Origin: Lactarius indigo
Lineage: Eukaryota > Basidiomycota > Agaricomycetes > Russulales > Russulaceae
NCBI GenBank assembly: GCA_025766275.1
Contig: JAFKAC010000106.1
Coordinates: 1 to 64,000 of the forward strand
Length of the DNA: 64,000 nt
Direction of reading: 5' to 3'
Position numbers and translations under genes: made by a program. The notes under the pieces were generated by a model, which was not told the DNA's origin, searched no databases, and saw only the letters and a list, made by a program, of their open reading frames with translations. Positions within the stretch are counted from its first letter, which is position 1; every line of letters begins with the position of its first letter. Of the stretch, positions 1-11,439 are shown piece by piece.

Positions 1-1613
1 AGGTCATATCAGGACTTGAGGCTCAATTCGCAGGATGTCTCGGCATTTTATCTTTCTCAGATTTATCAGCAATCGATCGGCCAAAATACCACGACCCCAC
101 TTCCCTTTAAGGTTTCAGATCCATCCACATTCCTCACCAGCACCGTCCTCTGTCCGGGCCAGCGCGTTGTGGTCTCTGAGCCTAGTAATCATCCTCGCTT
201 CTATGGTGATTGCAACGCTACTGCGACAATGGGCCCGACGATACCTTCACATCACTCAGGAACTGTGTGATCCACGCAATCGTGCACGAGTCCGTGAACT
301 CATAGTGCGGGGAGTTGAAATGGGACAACTCCAGCGTATGTCCTCGGACTTGTTGTTCCTGTCTAGACTTGTACATTCTTCCAACAACAGCGCCGTTGAT
401 TTGGTCATTATCTTGATCGTTTTTATTTCCATAGGACTTTATTGTTTTGCCAGCGTCATCCCATTATCTCCTTTTGGAAAAATACTTTACACTGCGCTCT
501 CTTCTTTCGCTTGGTTTTCTTGGTCGCGCGTCGTTTGGCTGACATCCATGCTACTTGACAAATTCTCTGCAAGGCTGCCCACTATCGGGTATCATGCCCA
601 GCATCGCCTTTGGGATTTGGCCCGAGCGCATCTCCACTGGACACTCAGGGATACGGTGGTGAGCATGGAGGACCTAGCTCGCAAGCACTCTTCATCCCTC
701 GACTCATCGGTGGTCTCACGTGTCTTTGATTCACTGGACGGGCACGAAGATCTGGAGCGATTTTTGTCTGCCATTCCGGGATTCTACGATTCACGCGAGG
801 TGAAAAAGGACGTCTCAGCCCTAGCGGGGCTGAACGACAAGATACTTGAACCTGCAATTGCGTCATTCATGGATCGCTCCCTCGTCTAATCTGTTCACCA
901 CACCCAAAAAGCAGCAACGGATCAAGATATGTCTACAGGCAATGAACGCGGACCCCTTACTTTTGCAATGTACCTTCCGGCAGACTCTCCAAACCTTATA
1001 TTCCGACATCTTCACGTGCATTGACTTTGTCCACCTTGCCCTAGAACATTTGCACAGTAATGATTCAGACCCTTGGGTAAAGGACTACGCGCAATGCATA
1101 GTGGCCGTCGCTATGAATCGCGTTTACCTCGACGACAGTGCCTGGATCGACATCGCTTGGCGCTATCTGAAACCCCACCATGCCCAATATAGGTGGGAAG
1201 GACATAACCTATGACTATGTAACTTCATATATCTCGCCCGTCAGTTGACAGATTTCCGACTCGGGAATAGTGACCAGTTTGAGCACGGAAGGGATTAGTA
1301 TAATGCTCTAGTCGAGGCCCGAAAGTTCGTCGATGTCAGGGGTACCACGCGCGAACTACGGTATGAATTCAATGATTTGTGGCGTGTGCTCGTCAATGCG
1401 GCAGCCAATGAACGATGTTCGCTGACGACACGAAGGAACGCATATATTGTCCTCTCTCTCCTTAGTTCTGTCCACGCCCACATACCCGAGGCTATGGGAA
1501 TGGACCCGTACCAAGAGATGCTAGATCACCGTCAATGGACCACCGTTCCATCACCACTAGAATCCCCCATTCCATCACCACCTGAATCCCCCATTCAGCG
1601 TCCCCAATACTGA
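1..1613 (+). pseudogene. DUF6535 pseudogene, unit 1 (5' end outside window)
   Basis: This is a decayed copy of the plus-strand DUF6535 genes at 5704-8142 and 16611-18806. It begins inside the membrane-domain exon (SQDVSAFYLSQIYQ). Near base 130 the frame shifts, and the match continues in another frame with SALWSLSLVI and LLRQWARRYLHITQ. Around 345-365 a stretch coding for the second hydrophobic segment is missing. At about 876 a 2-base deletion turns the MDRSLSSNLL region into an early stop. A TGA stands in place of the Arg codon of HNLRLC at 1212. A fourth frame is open at 1377-1613 and ends in two copies of a Ser-Pro-Glu-Ser-Pro-Ile repeat. With at least two frameshifts, a deletion and a nonsense change it cannot make the family protein. 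Its 3' flank (about 1640-1840) still resembles those of the other two copies. Confidence 0.88.
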
Positions 1614-2742
1614 CCACCCAAATGATACTCCCCATCCCTGAAAACAGTACTCGTGGCCACCTATGCACACGAGCCACATCGCGAATTGCGTCCATAGTCA
1701 CTACAGTCTGGCATCACTCCGTTTCGATTGCTATGTTCCCTCTTCAACGTCTGACGTACACTGCTCTGACACTACCACAAAGTTGTTCCCTCAGATGTAT
1801 ATAAACCATAGACTCTGATACTATTCGTGGTCGTCTCGGCCCAGCTCCTCTTCGTCTTTACATTTTTCTGTGTGAGTTGTCTCTCGTCTGTACCTGCGTT
1901 CAATTCCCAAGACCTTTCCCATCGTCCCTGCTGTATCTGACCAATCGCATTACTGGCATTAAAAGATGGGAAGGAGAGCTGCACTTGGATGCAGCGGGAA
2001 TAGAAGAAGTGCTTGATAGTGCTCCCTAATTGAAAAACAGTGCGTTCGTACCCTATTAAACAAGATTCGGCGATCCACGTAACCAACACCCCGGACCTAT
2101 GTGATCAACACCCTTGCTCGAACCACCGCGTCGTCCTCTATTAGAAGTTGTCATTCATGGAACAACTAACTATCTGGTGTACTCAGAGGCCTTTACGAAT
2201 TACAATGATTGACCTCCGAAGCTCATTAGCAGTGCGAGTCTACATCGGCCAATTCAGCACGGTATAAGCCCTTTTTTCTTCTGCCAGTGGTCTCGCGGCC
2301 CTCAGGCCTGTCGCAAACCACTAACTAATAGTATCAAAAGGACGGGGCTACCTCAGACTGGACGGCAAGGAGGTTGGGTGATGTCACCGTGGGCAGTTGC
2401 CGCCATTCAAATTTCTGTTGGTGTGTTTGGTGGCGACCATCGATGTCCTTAGATCCTACATTTCCGAGAGAGAGGTCATGATGGACAAGAGCCGATACGT
2501 ACCATCGGACAGCGTATATGACGATGTGACGCGCCGGTGAGGAGATCTCCGTTGGGTGTACTAGGAGATAATGCATATAGGTACCTCCCGTGTGAATTCA
2601 TCTGTATTGTGCATCTGGAGATAACACTTGCAACGTGTGACTACTGGCGGCTCATGTCGGAGCGTAGGCGGTACATACTACCTGTCTGCGGGATATAAAA
2701 AAGGTCGTCTATATGCGGGAAGTTTGAGTCCAAAATTTGTCT
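1614..2742. other. Intergenic, no gene recognised
   Basis: The left 200 bases are the 3' flank of the decayed DUF6535 copy and match flanks after 8142 and 18806, including the tract around 1790-1830. The rest, up to the stop codon of the minus-strand gene at 2743, has only short open frames without recognisable domains. Confidence 0.6.
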
Positions 2743-4564
2743 TTACATAAGGTCGTAAACAGGGTCAAGGAGTTCGAGGATCCTGCGTGCATTCCGTCGT
2801 GTCATCTCAGGCCCTTGTGAATCATTTGCCACAACAGCAAGCTCATCCCGCAAAGCGCGGAATTCGTCCTGTAGTTCAGGTGCGGCACTCCTGACATCGA
2901 GTTCTCGGGCCTCGACTAAAGCGTTATACCAGGTCCTTCCACCCTCAAACTGGTCGCTATTCCCGAGCCGGGAGGCTTTCAACTGTTGGGTGAGATAAAT
3001 GAGGTTACAGAGTCGTAGGTTATGGCCCTCCCGGTGATATTGGGCATGTTGGGGTTGCAGATAGCGCCCGGCAATGTCGATCCACGCATCGTCGCTGAGG
3101 TGTGCGCGATTCATAGCGACGGCCACTATGCATTGCGCATAGTCTTTTACCCAAGGGTCCGAATCGTCTCTGCGCAATTGTTCTAGGGCGGGGCGGACAA
3201 ATTCAGCGTATCCGAAGACGTCGGAGTTCAGGGTTTGGAGAATTCGCCAGAAAGTAATTTGACAAAGTAAGGTATCTGCGTTCATCGCCCTTGAACAAAT
3301 CGCGACGCGGTTGTGCTTTTCGGGGTCGGAGAGAAGATTAGACGACAGAACGTGGTCTATGAATGATGTGATCGAGTTGGGGAGTAGCTCGTCGTTGAAC
3401 CGATCGAACGTATCCCCGCCTAAATGCACCCTTGCCGAGGCATAGAACCCAGGGATGCTGGAAAGGAACTGCTCTATGTCATTCTCGCCATCTAGGGAAT
3501 TAAAGGTCGACAAAAGGACGGAAGTGGCGAGGTCGGAAGAGATGTCAGCCAGCCGCTCTACATCCTTCGTTATGCCTTTCAGCATCCGCTGGTAGTAAAG
3601 CCGAAACGAATTTTGAATGCGAACCGCATCTCCCAAACGAGACCAACGCAACGCAACGAAGTGATGAAGTCGGAGAAACAAGGAAATGGTGCCCATGGGG
3701 ATGACCCAGGCGAGCGTGGTGAGCGGGGTATAGTAAGGGCTGTCGCGGGAATAGATGGGCGCAAGGCTTATGTATAGATACAAAAGAAAGCTTGTTCCAG
3801 TAAATGCGCCAACCAACTCTGCCACCAGGTGGTTGAAGGTGAATAAATAGGCGATGAACCCGACAAGGAACAGAATAACAGAGAGGTGGAGGAGGAAGGG
3901 TAGGAGCTCGACCATCCAGCGGAGACGGACTGGTTTCTTTAGTGCTTGTCGCATGAGTTCCCGAACCTGCGCACGTTTCTGTGGGTCGTTCCACTTCTGA
4001 GTAATATGCAGGTACCGACGCGCCCATTGTTGCAATAACGTCGCTAGCAGCGCACAGGTGAGACTGATCACAAGGCTGAGGGACCAGAGTATGCTGACCC
4101 ATATAGCGGACTTAGGTGGCTGAAATGAATCTGGATCGTCAGGGAGGGGAATGGATGAGGCATTCGAACCGGGGGTGAGCTGATATATACGGGCAAGATA
4201 GAAGGACGATGCATTTTGAGGGTCCGGCTGGAGGTTCTGAAGCGAGCTTCCAAGGAGTTGTGCAACAGCTGCTGAGAACAGACCAGTCTACGACATTTAA
4301 GTAGGGGTTAACACCCAGCCACGGAAAGGAAAGCTCGTTTTCACGCACGAAAACAAGAATACCTTCAGCGTCGCCTTTCCAACTCTCGGCCATCTTCTCA
4401 TCATGCACTTTTGCCCTTTCGTTATACATGGAAAACAATGGAGCTGAGCTGTCGATAAGTTTAAGCTTGTTCTGATCTAGACTCGGATCTAGAAGTTCTT
4501 ATGAGGACGTTGGCCAGGGCCCAGGGATAGGCAAAGGAGACCCACCATGGATTCCTTGAGACAT
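2743..4564 (-). CDS. DUF6535 domain membrane protein (unit 2, minus copy)
   Basis: Three exons on the minus strand: 4564-4546, 4497-4349 and 4287-2743, with GT-AG introns of 48 and 61 bp, giving about 570 residues. The family N-terminus is clear: LFSMYNE, then KMAESWKGDAEGILVF directly before intron 2, then TGLFSAAVAQLL. Hydrophobic segments follow at roughly residues 125-150 (LVISLTCALLATLL), 180-205 and 210-235, then a long soluble C-terminal half with SIPGFY and DSDPWVKDYAQCIVAVA. DUF6535 proteins are widespread in Agaricomycetes and their function is unknown. The 19-nt first exon was chosen because its donor, acceptor and phase are repeated in the paralog at 13141-14955. It is divergent from the small gene at 4981. 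A shorter model starting inside exon 2 is possible. Confidence 0.85.
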
Positions 4565-4980
4565 GGCAAGAGAGGTTCACAAAGGCGAATGTGTAGGTGC
4601 GGGGGATCTAAGTTGGCATTGGTCACGGTCTCTTTAGGCCTTCAGCTTCAGGCTTGACATGCTTGACAGGCCTGACCGCCTTGACGTATGATCGGGTACC
4701 AGCCGTTACAGTAGCTGGGAGTCCTTCGATTCTTCTGGAAAGCGCCTACATTACGAGAAGGGTGACACATATATCGATATCGGCGTCCTCGTTTACTACT
4801 GCCCTCAGCAGGCATTGAGTTGGCTTTGTGAAGGACCTGATCCGCCTGCCTCGCGGTAACCGGTAACCAGCTGCTCTTTCTCTCGTGGTTCTCACTCGAC
4901 ACACCAGTACGCATCAACGTATCAACATCCATTCTACTCCCGAGTTCTCTCCACTCTGAGATTCTCCCCTCCCTCACGGC
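4565..4980. promoter_or_regulatory. Divergent promoter region between unit 2 genes
   Basis: This 416-bp stretch separates the starts of the minus-strand DUF6535 gene and the plus-strand small gene. It is similar along its right half to 14956-15400 in unit 3, including TTCGATTCTTCTGGAAAGC (4723-4741), a Leu/Phe-poor pyrimidine-rich stretch and the bases just before the small gene's ATG (ACGGCATGGT). Conservation up to the ATG suggests a shared bidirectional promoter. No TATA box was assigned. Confidence 0.45.
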
Positions 4981-5389
4981 ATGGTACAAAACCCCAAGAA
5001 CGATGATGAAGTCATAAAGAGGTGGTGGAGTAGTTCCAAAGATTATATTCACAAAAATGGGTTCATTCTCGATAATTACTATCCTCCTGTGGAATGGTCC
5101 GACCTTCCTGGAGCGCGAAGCTTTCAAAAGATTTTGGAGACGAGAACCAAGATTGTAAGGTGCTTTCCTTTCTTTTTTTTTTTTGGTTCTTCCTGTTTAT
5201 TGGCCGTGACAGTCAGCAACGGCCAAATCCAGCGACAACAATTCTCCCGTCGAGCTCACAGTGTGGCAGAATGCACCACCCATCGCGAGTGCGCAATATT
5301 TCGATGTGCATATCCGTGGGTCTTACACGATCATGGTGACCTCTGCCAGTACTTCCGGGAAAAATGGGAAGTTTTGCGGACTATTTTAA
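4981..5389 (+). CDS. Small two-exon protein of unknown family (unit 2)
   Basis: Exon 1 is 4981-5154 and exon 2 is 5213-5389, joined by a 58-bp intron with GTAAGG donor, T-rich tract and CAG acceptor, giving 116 residues. I do not recognise the family. The predicted protein has no signal peptide or membrane segment. The same gene lies at the same place in unit 3 (15401-15864), with the intron at the same codon and shared residues: RWW-S-K near the start, NGF-LDNY, LPG, SF--IL, then SA-AKS and VEL after the intron. Sequence similar to unit 3 continues past the stop in another frame (NSALT-FDV, about 5473-5505), so the protein may once have been longer. It sits between two divergent DUF6535 genes and points toward the plus copy. 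Confidence 0.55.
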
Positions 5390-5703
5390 CAGGACAGGGG
5401 GCCTTGATGGAAGAGACTAGCGGCACTAATGCGAGTATGGCACAAATTACTATAAACGCACTGAATCCGTCTATCAACTCCGCGCTGACACGTTTTGATG
5501 TGTATACATGTAGGTGCTGTGATATTACAATACAGTAATTTCGGTGTATTCCTTCGTGAGTAAACTGGGACAGGCGTCGGTAATATTCCTTCCACAGTAA
5601 AAATGGGACTGAGGGTCAAAGCCTACCCATCACCACGACCGTGCACCGTATCCCAGACCCTCTTCAAAACCACTGGTTTACCTATACTTCCTCTACGAGA
5701 TCA

Positions 5704-8142
5704 ATGGCATCGCCATCGGCCGACGTCTATATCGACGTCCAATCCCACCAGTTCTCGGAACGCGAGATGACCCAAGGTATTCACGAACCAGGCTCTGTAC
5801 GCGCAGACCCAGAAGAAGTTGATCCAAACACGCGTAAGGGATTTCTTACTGTTACTTGGTTAGAAACTTGTTTACGAACGGGCCTAGGTGTCGACTCTAA
5901 ACCAGATATTGTCCCTTCTCAGACAGTAGATCCGCCAGCTCAAGCTACGGCCACCTTTATTGACGGATCGAACCTGTTATTTTCCATGTATAATGAAGCG
6001 ACAGCAGAACATGACCGGAAGATGGCCGAAAACTGGAGAAGTGATGCCGACAGTGCTGTCGTTGTTGTGCGTCGCCACCTTACCGTTCTGCTCGCTTATC
6101 GTTGTGCTCAGTCGTTGTAGAATGGTCTATTTTCAGTCATGGTTGCTATTCAACTCAGGAGATCATACCAGGACTTGAGGCTCAATTCGCAGGATGTCTC
6201 GGCCTTTTATCTTTCTCAGATTTATCAGCTATCAGCTAGCCCAAATGGCACCGCTACGCTACTTCCTTTTAAGGTTTCAGACCCATCCACATTCTCACCG
6301 ACTCCATCCTCTATCCGGGCCAGCGCCTTATGGTCTCTGAGCCTAGTGATCAGCCTCGCTTGTACGGTGATTGCAACGCTACTGCGACAATGGACCCAAC
6401 GATACCTTCACGTCACGCAGGAACCACGTGGTCCACGCAATCGTGCACGGATCCGTGAACTCGTAGCGCAGGGAGTTGAGAGGGGACAGCTCCAGCGTAT
6501 GTCCTCGGTCTTACCCGGCCTCTTCCACCTCTCGGTCTTGTTGTTCCTGTCTGGGCTCGTACATTCTTCTAACAACAGCGTCGTTGACTTGGTCATTCTC
6601 GTGATCGCTTCTATTTGCATAGGACTTTATTGCTTCGCTAGCGTTATCCCTTTTTCTTCCTTTGGCAGTATATTCTACACTCCGCTCTCTTCCTTTGCTC
6701 GGTTTTTGTGGTCGCGCATTGTTTCATTGACATACAAGCTACTTTATAGTTCTTCTATAAGGCTACCTTTTATCGGGTATCGCTCCAAGTATCGCCTTTG
6801 GGAATTGGCCCAAGCGTATCTCAGCCGGACACGCAGGAATACGACGGTGGACATGGAGGACCTGGCTCGCAAGCGCTCTTCATCCCTCGACACATCGGTG
6901 GTCTCTCGGGTATTCGATTCACTGGACGGGCACGAAGATATGGAGCAATTTTTGTCTGCCATTCCGGGGTTCTACAATTCAAGCGAGGTGACCAAGGACG
7001 TCTCAGTCCTAGAGGAGCTGAACGAAAGGATACTTGCACCTGCAATCACGTTGTTCATGGATCGCTCCCTGTCGTCTAATCTGCTCACCAAACCTGAAAA
7101 GGAGAAACGCACCACTATTTGTTTACAGGCAATGAACGCGGACCCCTTACTTCTTCAATGCACCTTCTGGCAGGCTCTCCAAACCCTAAATTCCGATATC
7201 TTCACATGCATTGACTTCGTCCGTCTAGCTCTACAACATTTGCACAGCGGTGATTCAGACCCTTGGGTGAAGGACTATGCACATTGCATAGTTGCCGTCG
7301 CTATCAATCGCATGCCCCTCGACGATGGGGCTTGGATCGACGTCGCCTGGCGCTATCTGAAACCCCAGCACGCCCACTATCGATGGGAAGGCCATAACCT
7401 TCGACTCTGTAGCCTCATCTACCTCACCCGACAGTTGAAAGACTCCCGACTAGAAAACAGCAACCAATTCAAACAGGGAGGGATCTGGCGTAATGTTTTG
7501 GCGGAGGCCCTCAAGTTCGAGATTGCGAACACCGCGCCTGACCTCCAACTGGAGTTCTGCGCCGTGTTGGATGACCTCCGCTCTACGGCTCCGGATGGAG
7601 AGCAACCATCCGAGATGGCGCGATTGAATGCAGGGCTCGTCCTCTCCGACGTACGCACTGCTTTCGTTCCGCTACATGAAGACACAGCAGCCTCCACAAT
7701 CATGTCCTCTTCATCCACGGGTGACCACGGTCCTGTACTTCGGTGGTTAGCCTCATACCCTCCTCATAGCGTTCATGGAGTAGACACAAGGACTGACCTT
7801 GGTGCAAGAACCACTCCGATTACGCCAACACACATCCTCGAGGTTGATCATCCCCGAGATACAGAACCCGAGATAGAACCCGAGATTACGCTTGTCCAAG
7901 TCACAGTACCCGCGCCAAGCCAAGATATACGATTACCGTCACCACATCCCGACCTCCCTCCTTTTCCATCTCCACGTCCCCCGCCCCCCATCTCCGAGAC
8001 TGATTATCCTCGTCCTCGAGACACAACACCCGAGACCACCTATGCACACGAGCCACGCCACGAAATGCGACCACCTTCACTACATTCTGACGTCACCCTT
8101 TTTCGGTTGCTACGTCTCCCCTTCAACGTCCGACGTACTTAA
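5704..8142 (+). CDS. DUF6535 domain membrane protein with Pro-rich tail (unit 2, plus copy)
   Basis: Exons 5704-5833, 5888-6066 and 6121-8142, introns 54 bp each, about 776 residues. Exon 2 carries LFSMYNEATAEHD and the KMAENWRSDAD motif of the DUF6535 N-terminus; exon 3 opens with NGLFSVMVAIQL. Membrane segments are likely around residues 165-190 (LWSLSLVISLACTVIATLL), 220-240 and 245-270. The soluble part has SAIPGFY and DPWVKDYAHCIVAVA, as in the minus copies. From about 7700 the protein continues into a Pro/Glu-rich tail (PEIEPEI, FPSPRPPPPI) that the unit 3 copy lacks. The ATG at 5704 is the first in frame after a short leader; the matching exon of the unit 3 copy starts at 16611. Function unknown. 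Confidence 0.82.
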
Positions 8143-9016
8143 CCCTGATACCACTGCTAAGTTGTTCCCTCACATGTATACAAGGAATATACTCTAGTAC
8201 TATTGGTGATCAATTCAGGTCGGCTTCTCTTCGTTTTCTGTATGAATTTTGTCTCTCGTCTACAGGATCTACATGTCCCCCTTCACCGTCCCTCGCCGTA
8301 TCTAGCCAGTCATATCATACTCTGTCTTTCTGTGTCTAACCTTCCTTCCGTCCTTGTAGTAACTTGGTGGAACGAATTGTGCTCGGACCATCGTAAAGCA
8401 CCTACTAGTCGTGAGTAGTTAGCGGAGTTAGAAACTTATGAAAAGTTCGTGTGCGAACTTCGGTCCATGTGAATTTGAAATGCAGGGGTGATTCCACTGA
8501 GGAGGGAGACGTAGGGATAGCAACGTGGGAAGATCATTGAACCGATGGCAACAGTTGCTTTCACCGAATCTGTGTCCCGTCGAAGTGTAGGAGGGTGTGA
8601 GCCCGTGCATGGTAACATGGATCCAACCCCCCCCCCCCCCCCGTGCGTGATATTGTAGCACGCGTATATTAATGAAAAGTGCAACTTGTAGTGCATGTGA
8701 ACACCTGAAAGTCTTGCCTTGAAGCGCAGAAGGGCACGAGACAGTGCGTGGAATTGTACCGCATGTGGATAAATGAAAAGTGCGACCTATAGTGCATGTG
8801 AACGACATATCATTCTTGTCACTGACATTGCGATTTACATACTGTGAATTTACTTCTGACCTGGCAATTAGCAAATGACCCAGGTGACAAAGTGACAAGC
8901 AAGGAGTATGGAGGCCTCAAGGCTTAAAACCTGGGCCAGTCTCGTCTTCTTGCCCGTCAAGAGGCCGTCGAGACACTCTTTCTTGCGCTGACCATATCAC
9001 TTTATCGATACCTATA
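8143..9016. other. Intergenic with poly-C tract and short direct repeats
   Basis: The first part is the conserved 3' flank of the DUF6535 gene. A run of 16 C lies at 8627-8642. A 29-base near-identical direct repeat (GAAAAGTGC-AC-T-TAGTGC then ATGTGAAC) occurs at 8674-8702 and 8775-8803. No convincing coding sequence was found. Confidence 0.6.
8627..8642. repeat. Homopolymer of 16 C
   Basis: Sixteen consecutive cytosines in otherwise mixed intergenic sequence. Such tracts are slippage-prone and their exact length is uncertain in any assembly. Confidence 0.9.
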
Positions 9017-10888
9017 ATGCCCCGACGCAGCCGTCGCCGCCGCCGGTCCTCCCATCGTGGTACAGATCTTGAGGCCCAGTCGCAAGATCTGGTCGACGAG
9101 ACTGTCGAGACCCACCGTGGAGACATTCCCATAGTTCAGAGTTCCGGTATGTCGGCCGATTGTTTGACGAGCCCCTCCCCTTAACTATCTTCCAGCCGAC
9201 AACTACGGGGATTCTTCTGGAAAGCTGTGGTCGATGTACCTTACCGAAGCTAAGAAGGAGGATGGCGAGATAACTAAACATTGGATCGAAAATACGGGCG
9301 GAGTCCTTATATTCGTGAGTTCTAAAGCTTCGTTTTTTATTTGTACTATATCTAAACCGAAGCATTGAAGAGCGGTCTTTTCTCCGCCATTGTTGCGGCC
9401 TTCATCATAGAAAGCTACAAGAAACTTTCCCCCGATTCGGGCGATCAGTCGGTTGCCTTACTTGCCCAACTCGTCAGCACCTCCAACTCCGCACAACCTG
9501 TAGTGCCGGAAATCCCCCTCTTCGAAGTGCCAGCCTATATAGTCAGGGTCAATGTGATGTGGTTCCTCAGCTTGGTCCTCAGCTTGTCCTGCGCGCTCCT
9601 TGCAACATTAATACAACAATGGGCCCGAAGATATCTGAACTTCACGCAGCACCGTAGCGCGCCCCAAAGGCAGGCGCGTATTCGGGCGTACATGTTCGAT
9701 GGCGTTGAGGAATTCCGCTTGTCCCAAGTTGTTGAGGCGATACCTCTCCTCTTGCACACGTCCGTTTTCTTCTTCTTCGCCGGTCTCATCGACTTCATTT
9801 TCTCTATCAACAATACCGTTGCCTTCTTCACCGTCGGTTGCGTTTCGATTTTCGCATTGACATACGCGATATTGACGCTGTTACCAAACTTGCGCCTCAA
9901 CTGCCCGTATCACACACCTCTGTCCGGGATCACATACATTTTATTCCAGTTTTCGGCGTTCATTTTCTTTTGGACCGCCCAGGCGATCGAGGGCATATTC
10001 CATGGATTGCTGCTGACGACCTGGAATTGGACCCACCGGAGAGGGACTCCTTTGCCTGCCAAGTGGAGGGAGATGCTCGAAGATAAGGTCAGCACGTATC
10101 ACAAGCGGTTCTTGCGCGGCCTACGGTGGAGGGTCGAGCTCGACGCCATGGAAGCACCACCAGGGATAGACGCAAGTGCACTACACTGGGTACTAACTAC
10201 TCTTAACGAAGACGGGGATTTCCAAGACTTTGCCGCACGCATGCCCGGATTCTTCGACTCTCGCGCTGTCCCTGACTCCACTTCGGCTATGCTTTCCATC
10301 ATGTCCGATCAACCGACATCTGAGCCCATCCTCGGGGCCCGTCTCCGTGAGCTTCTTGGGACGTGCCTACCTGGGGCGTCGCTTCTCACCGGAGAACAAC
10401 GAACATACCGTCTGCGCGTATGCCTAATGAGCCTGTGGTATTGTGCCAGGGCATACAATCAGCCCGAGAACTCGGAGGTGCCCCTGGCTCCGTATGTCCG
10501 CGCCATCTTCGCAAGTCCTCAAGTGGTTCACTGGGTCCAGACCATACCGGACTTCGCTACCCGCTTACTGGGAAGCTGTTTTGGGTCGTTGGTGGTCAAG
10601 AAACTGGCAAATGGCATCACTTTACCCACCCACACCAGCTCTGCAACTACCACTGCGGAGATAGCTTGCTTATCATATATCCTTGGCGCCACTGGCGAAC
10701 AGGTGAGGGGCTGGCTTGACCAAGAAGGCGTCATTGACCTCGCGAATGTCGTTTCCCTCACATCACGCCTGATTGACGCGATGTCCGAAGATTGGACCGG
10801 AGTAGTGCCGAATGTACGAGACGTGTTCCAACAAACCCTCGACATCCTCTCAGAAGGGGTTATCTCAAGTCCCGCTAACGTCAAGTAG
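9017..10888 (+). CDS. DUF6535 domain membrane protein, divergent type, with in-frame stop before an open tail
   Basis: Exons 9017-9146, 9196-9314 and 9371-10888 with introns of 49 and 56 bp; 588 residues to the TAG at 10886. Exon 1 has an Arg-rich start (PRRSRRRRRSS). Exon 2 holds GDSSGKLWSMYLTEAKKED, and exon 3 begins SGLFSAIVAAFIIESYK, both hallmark DUF6535 motifs and closer to the general family than the unit genes. Membrane segments are likely at LSLVLSLSCALLATLI, at HTSVFFFFAGLIDFIF and in the following 60 residues. After the TAG the same frame stays open for 78 codons to 11122 (DTDQVARFHEIYSKFANARV), which reads like coding sequence. A 66-bp in-frame intron ending at the TAG, or a recent nonsense change, would both explain this. 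Confidence 0.82.
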
Positions 10889-11122
10889 GACACCGACCAG
10901 GTGGCGCGGTTCCACGAGATATATTCCAAGTTCGCGAATGCACGAGTCCCCGACATCCTCAAGGAACGGCTACGGCGCATGTCGGAGGTATTGCCCCAGG
11001 CAATAATGGAGACCCCCCGTCCTGAACCAGATTCGGAGAAGATACTCGCGTCCCCTGGTCCGTCCCAATTGCACACAGGCAGGGTGCCAATTGAAGGCGC
11101 ACCATATGGTGTTTTTGAGTAG
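10889..11122 (+). other. In-frame continuation of the DUF6535 ORF after TAG
   Basis: Seventy-seven sense codons in the same frame as the gene upstream, ending in a stop at 11122. The helix-like, charged composition (ILKERLRRMSEVLPQ) suggests it was or is the C-terminus of that protein. Confidence 0.5.
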
Positions 11123-11439
11123 GTGACAGATCGACGCCAATGTAGGACTATGGTATCTTAGGTATGATACTTTGATTTGGCCGTCGCCTGTACGTGCGCT
11201 ACAAGGTGCCTACCCTCATTAATTTCATGTACCTGTGGTACATATATTGTTACGACCGAGCCTTTGATGACTTCATATAATACGATGAACTCAATGACTC
11301 GTTAATGGTCAAAACTACCTCATAGCTAATTCATATTCGGGCGAGGGACAAAACTCATGCATCATAAAGTACTTTGGAGCCATAAACCACGCGCTTTAAG
11401 GCCAGCCATTCTGCTAGGCCCCCGAAACCATTCATTCCC
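11123..11439. other. Intergenic, nothing recognised
   Basis: AT-richer sequence between the plus-strand DUF6535 gene and the minus-strand relic. No gene or repeat seen. Confidence 0.55.

Noticed and set aside
8428..8898. Minus-strand open frame of 156 codons across the poly-C tract
   Set aside because: It reads a glycine run from the C homopolymer and covers repeats; no domain or conserved copy supports it.
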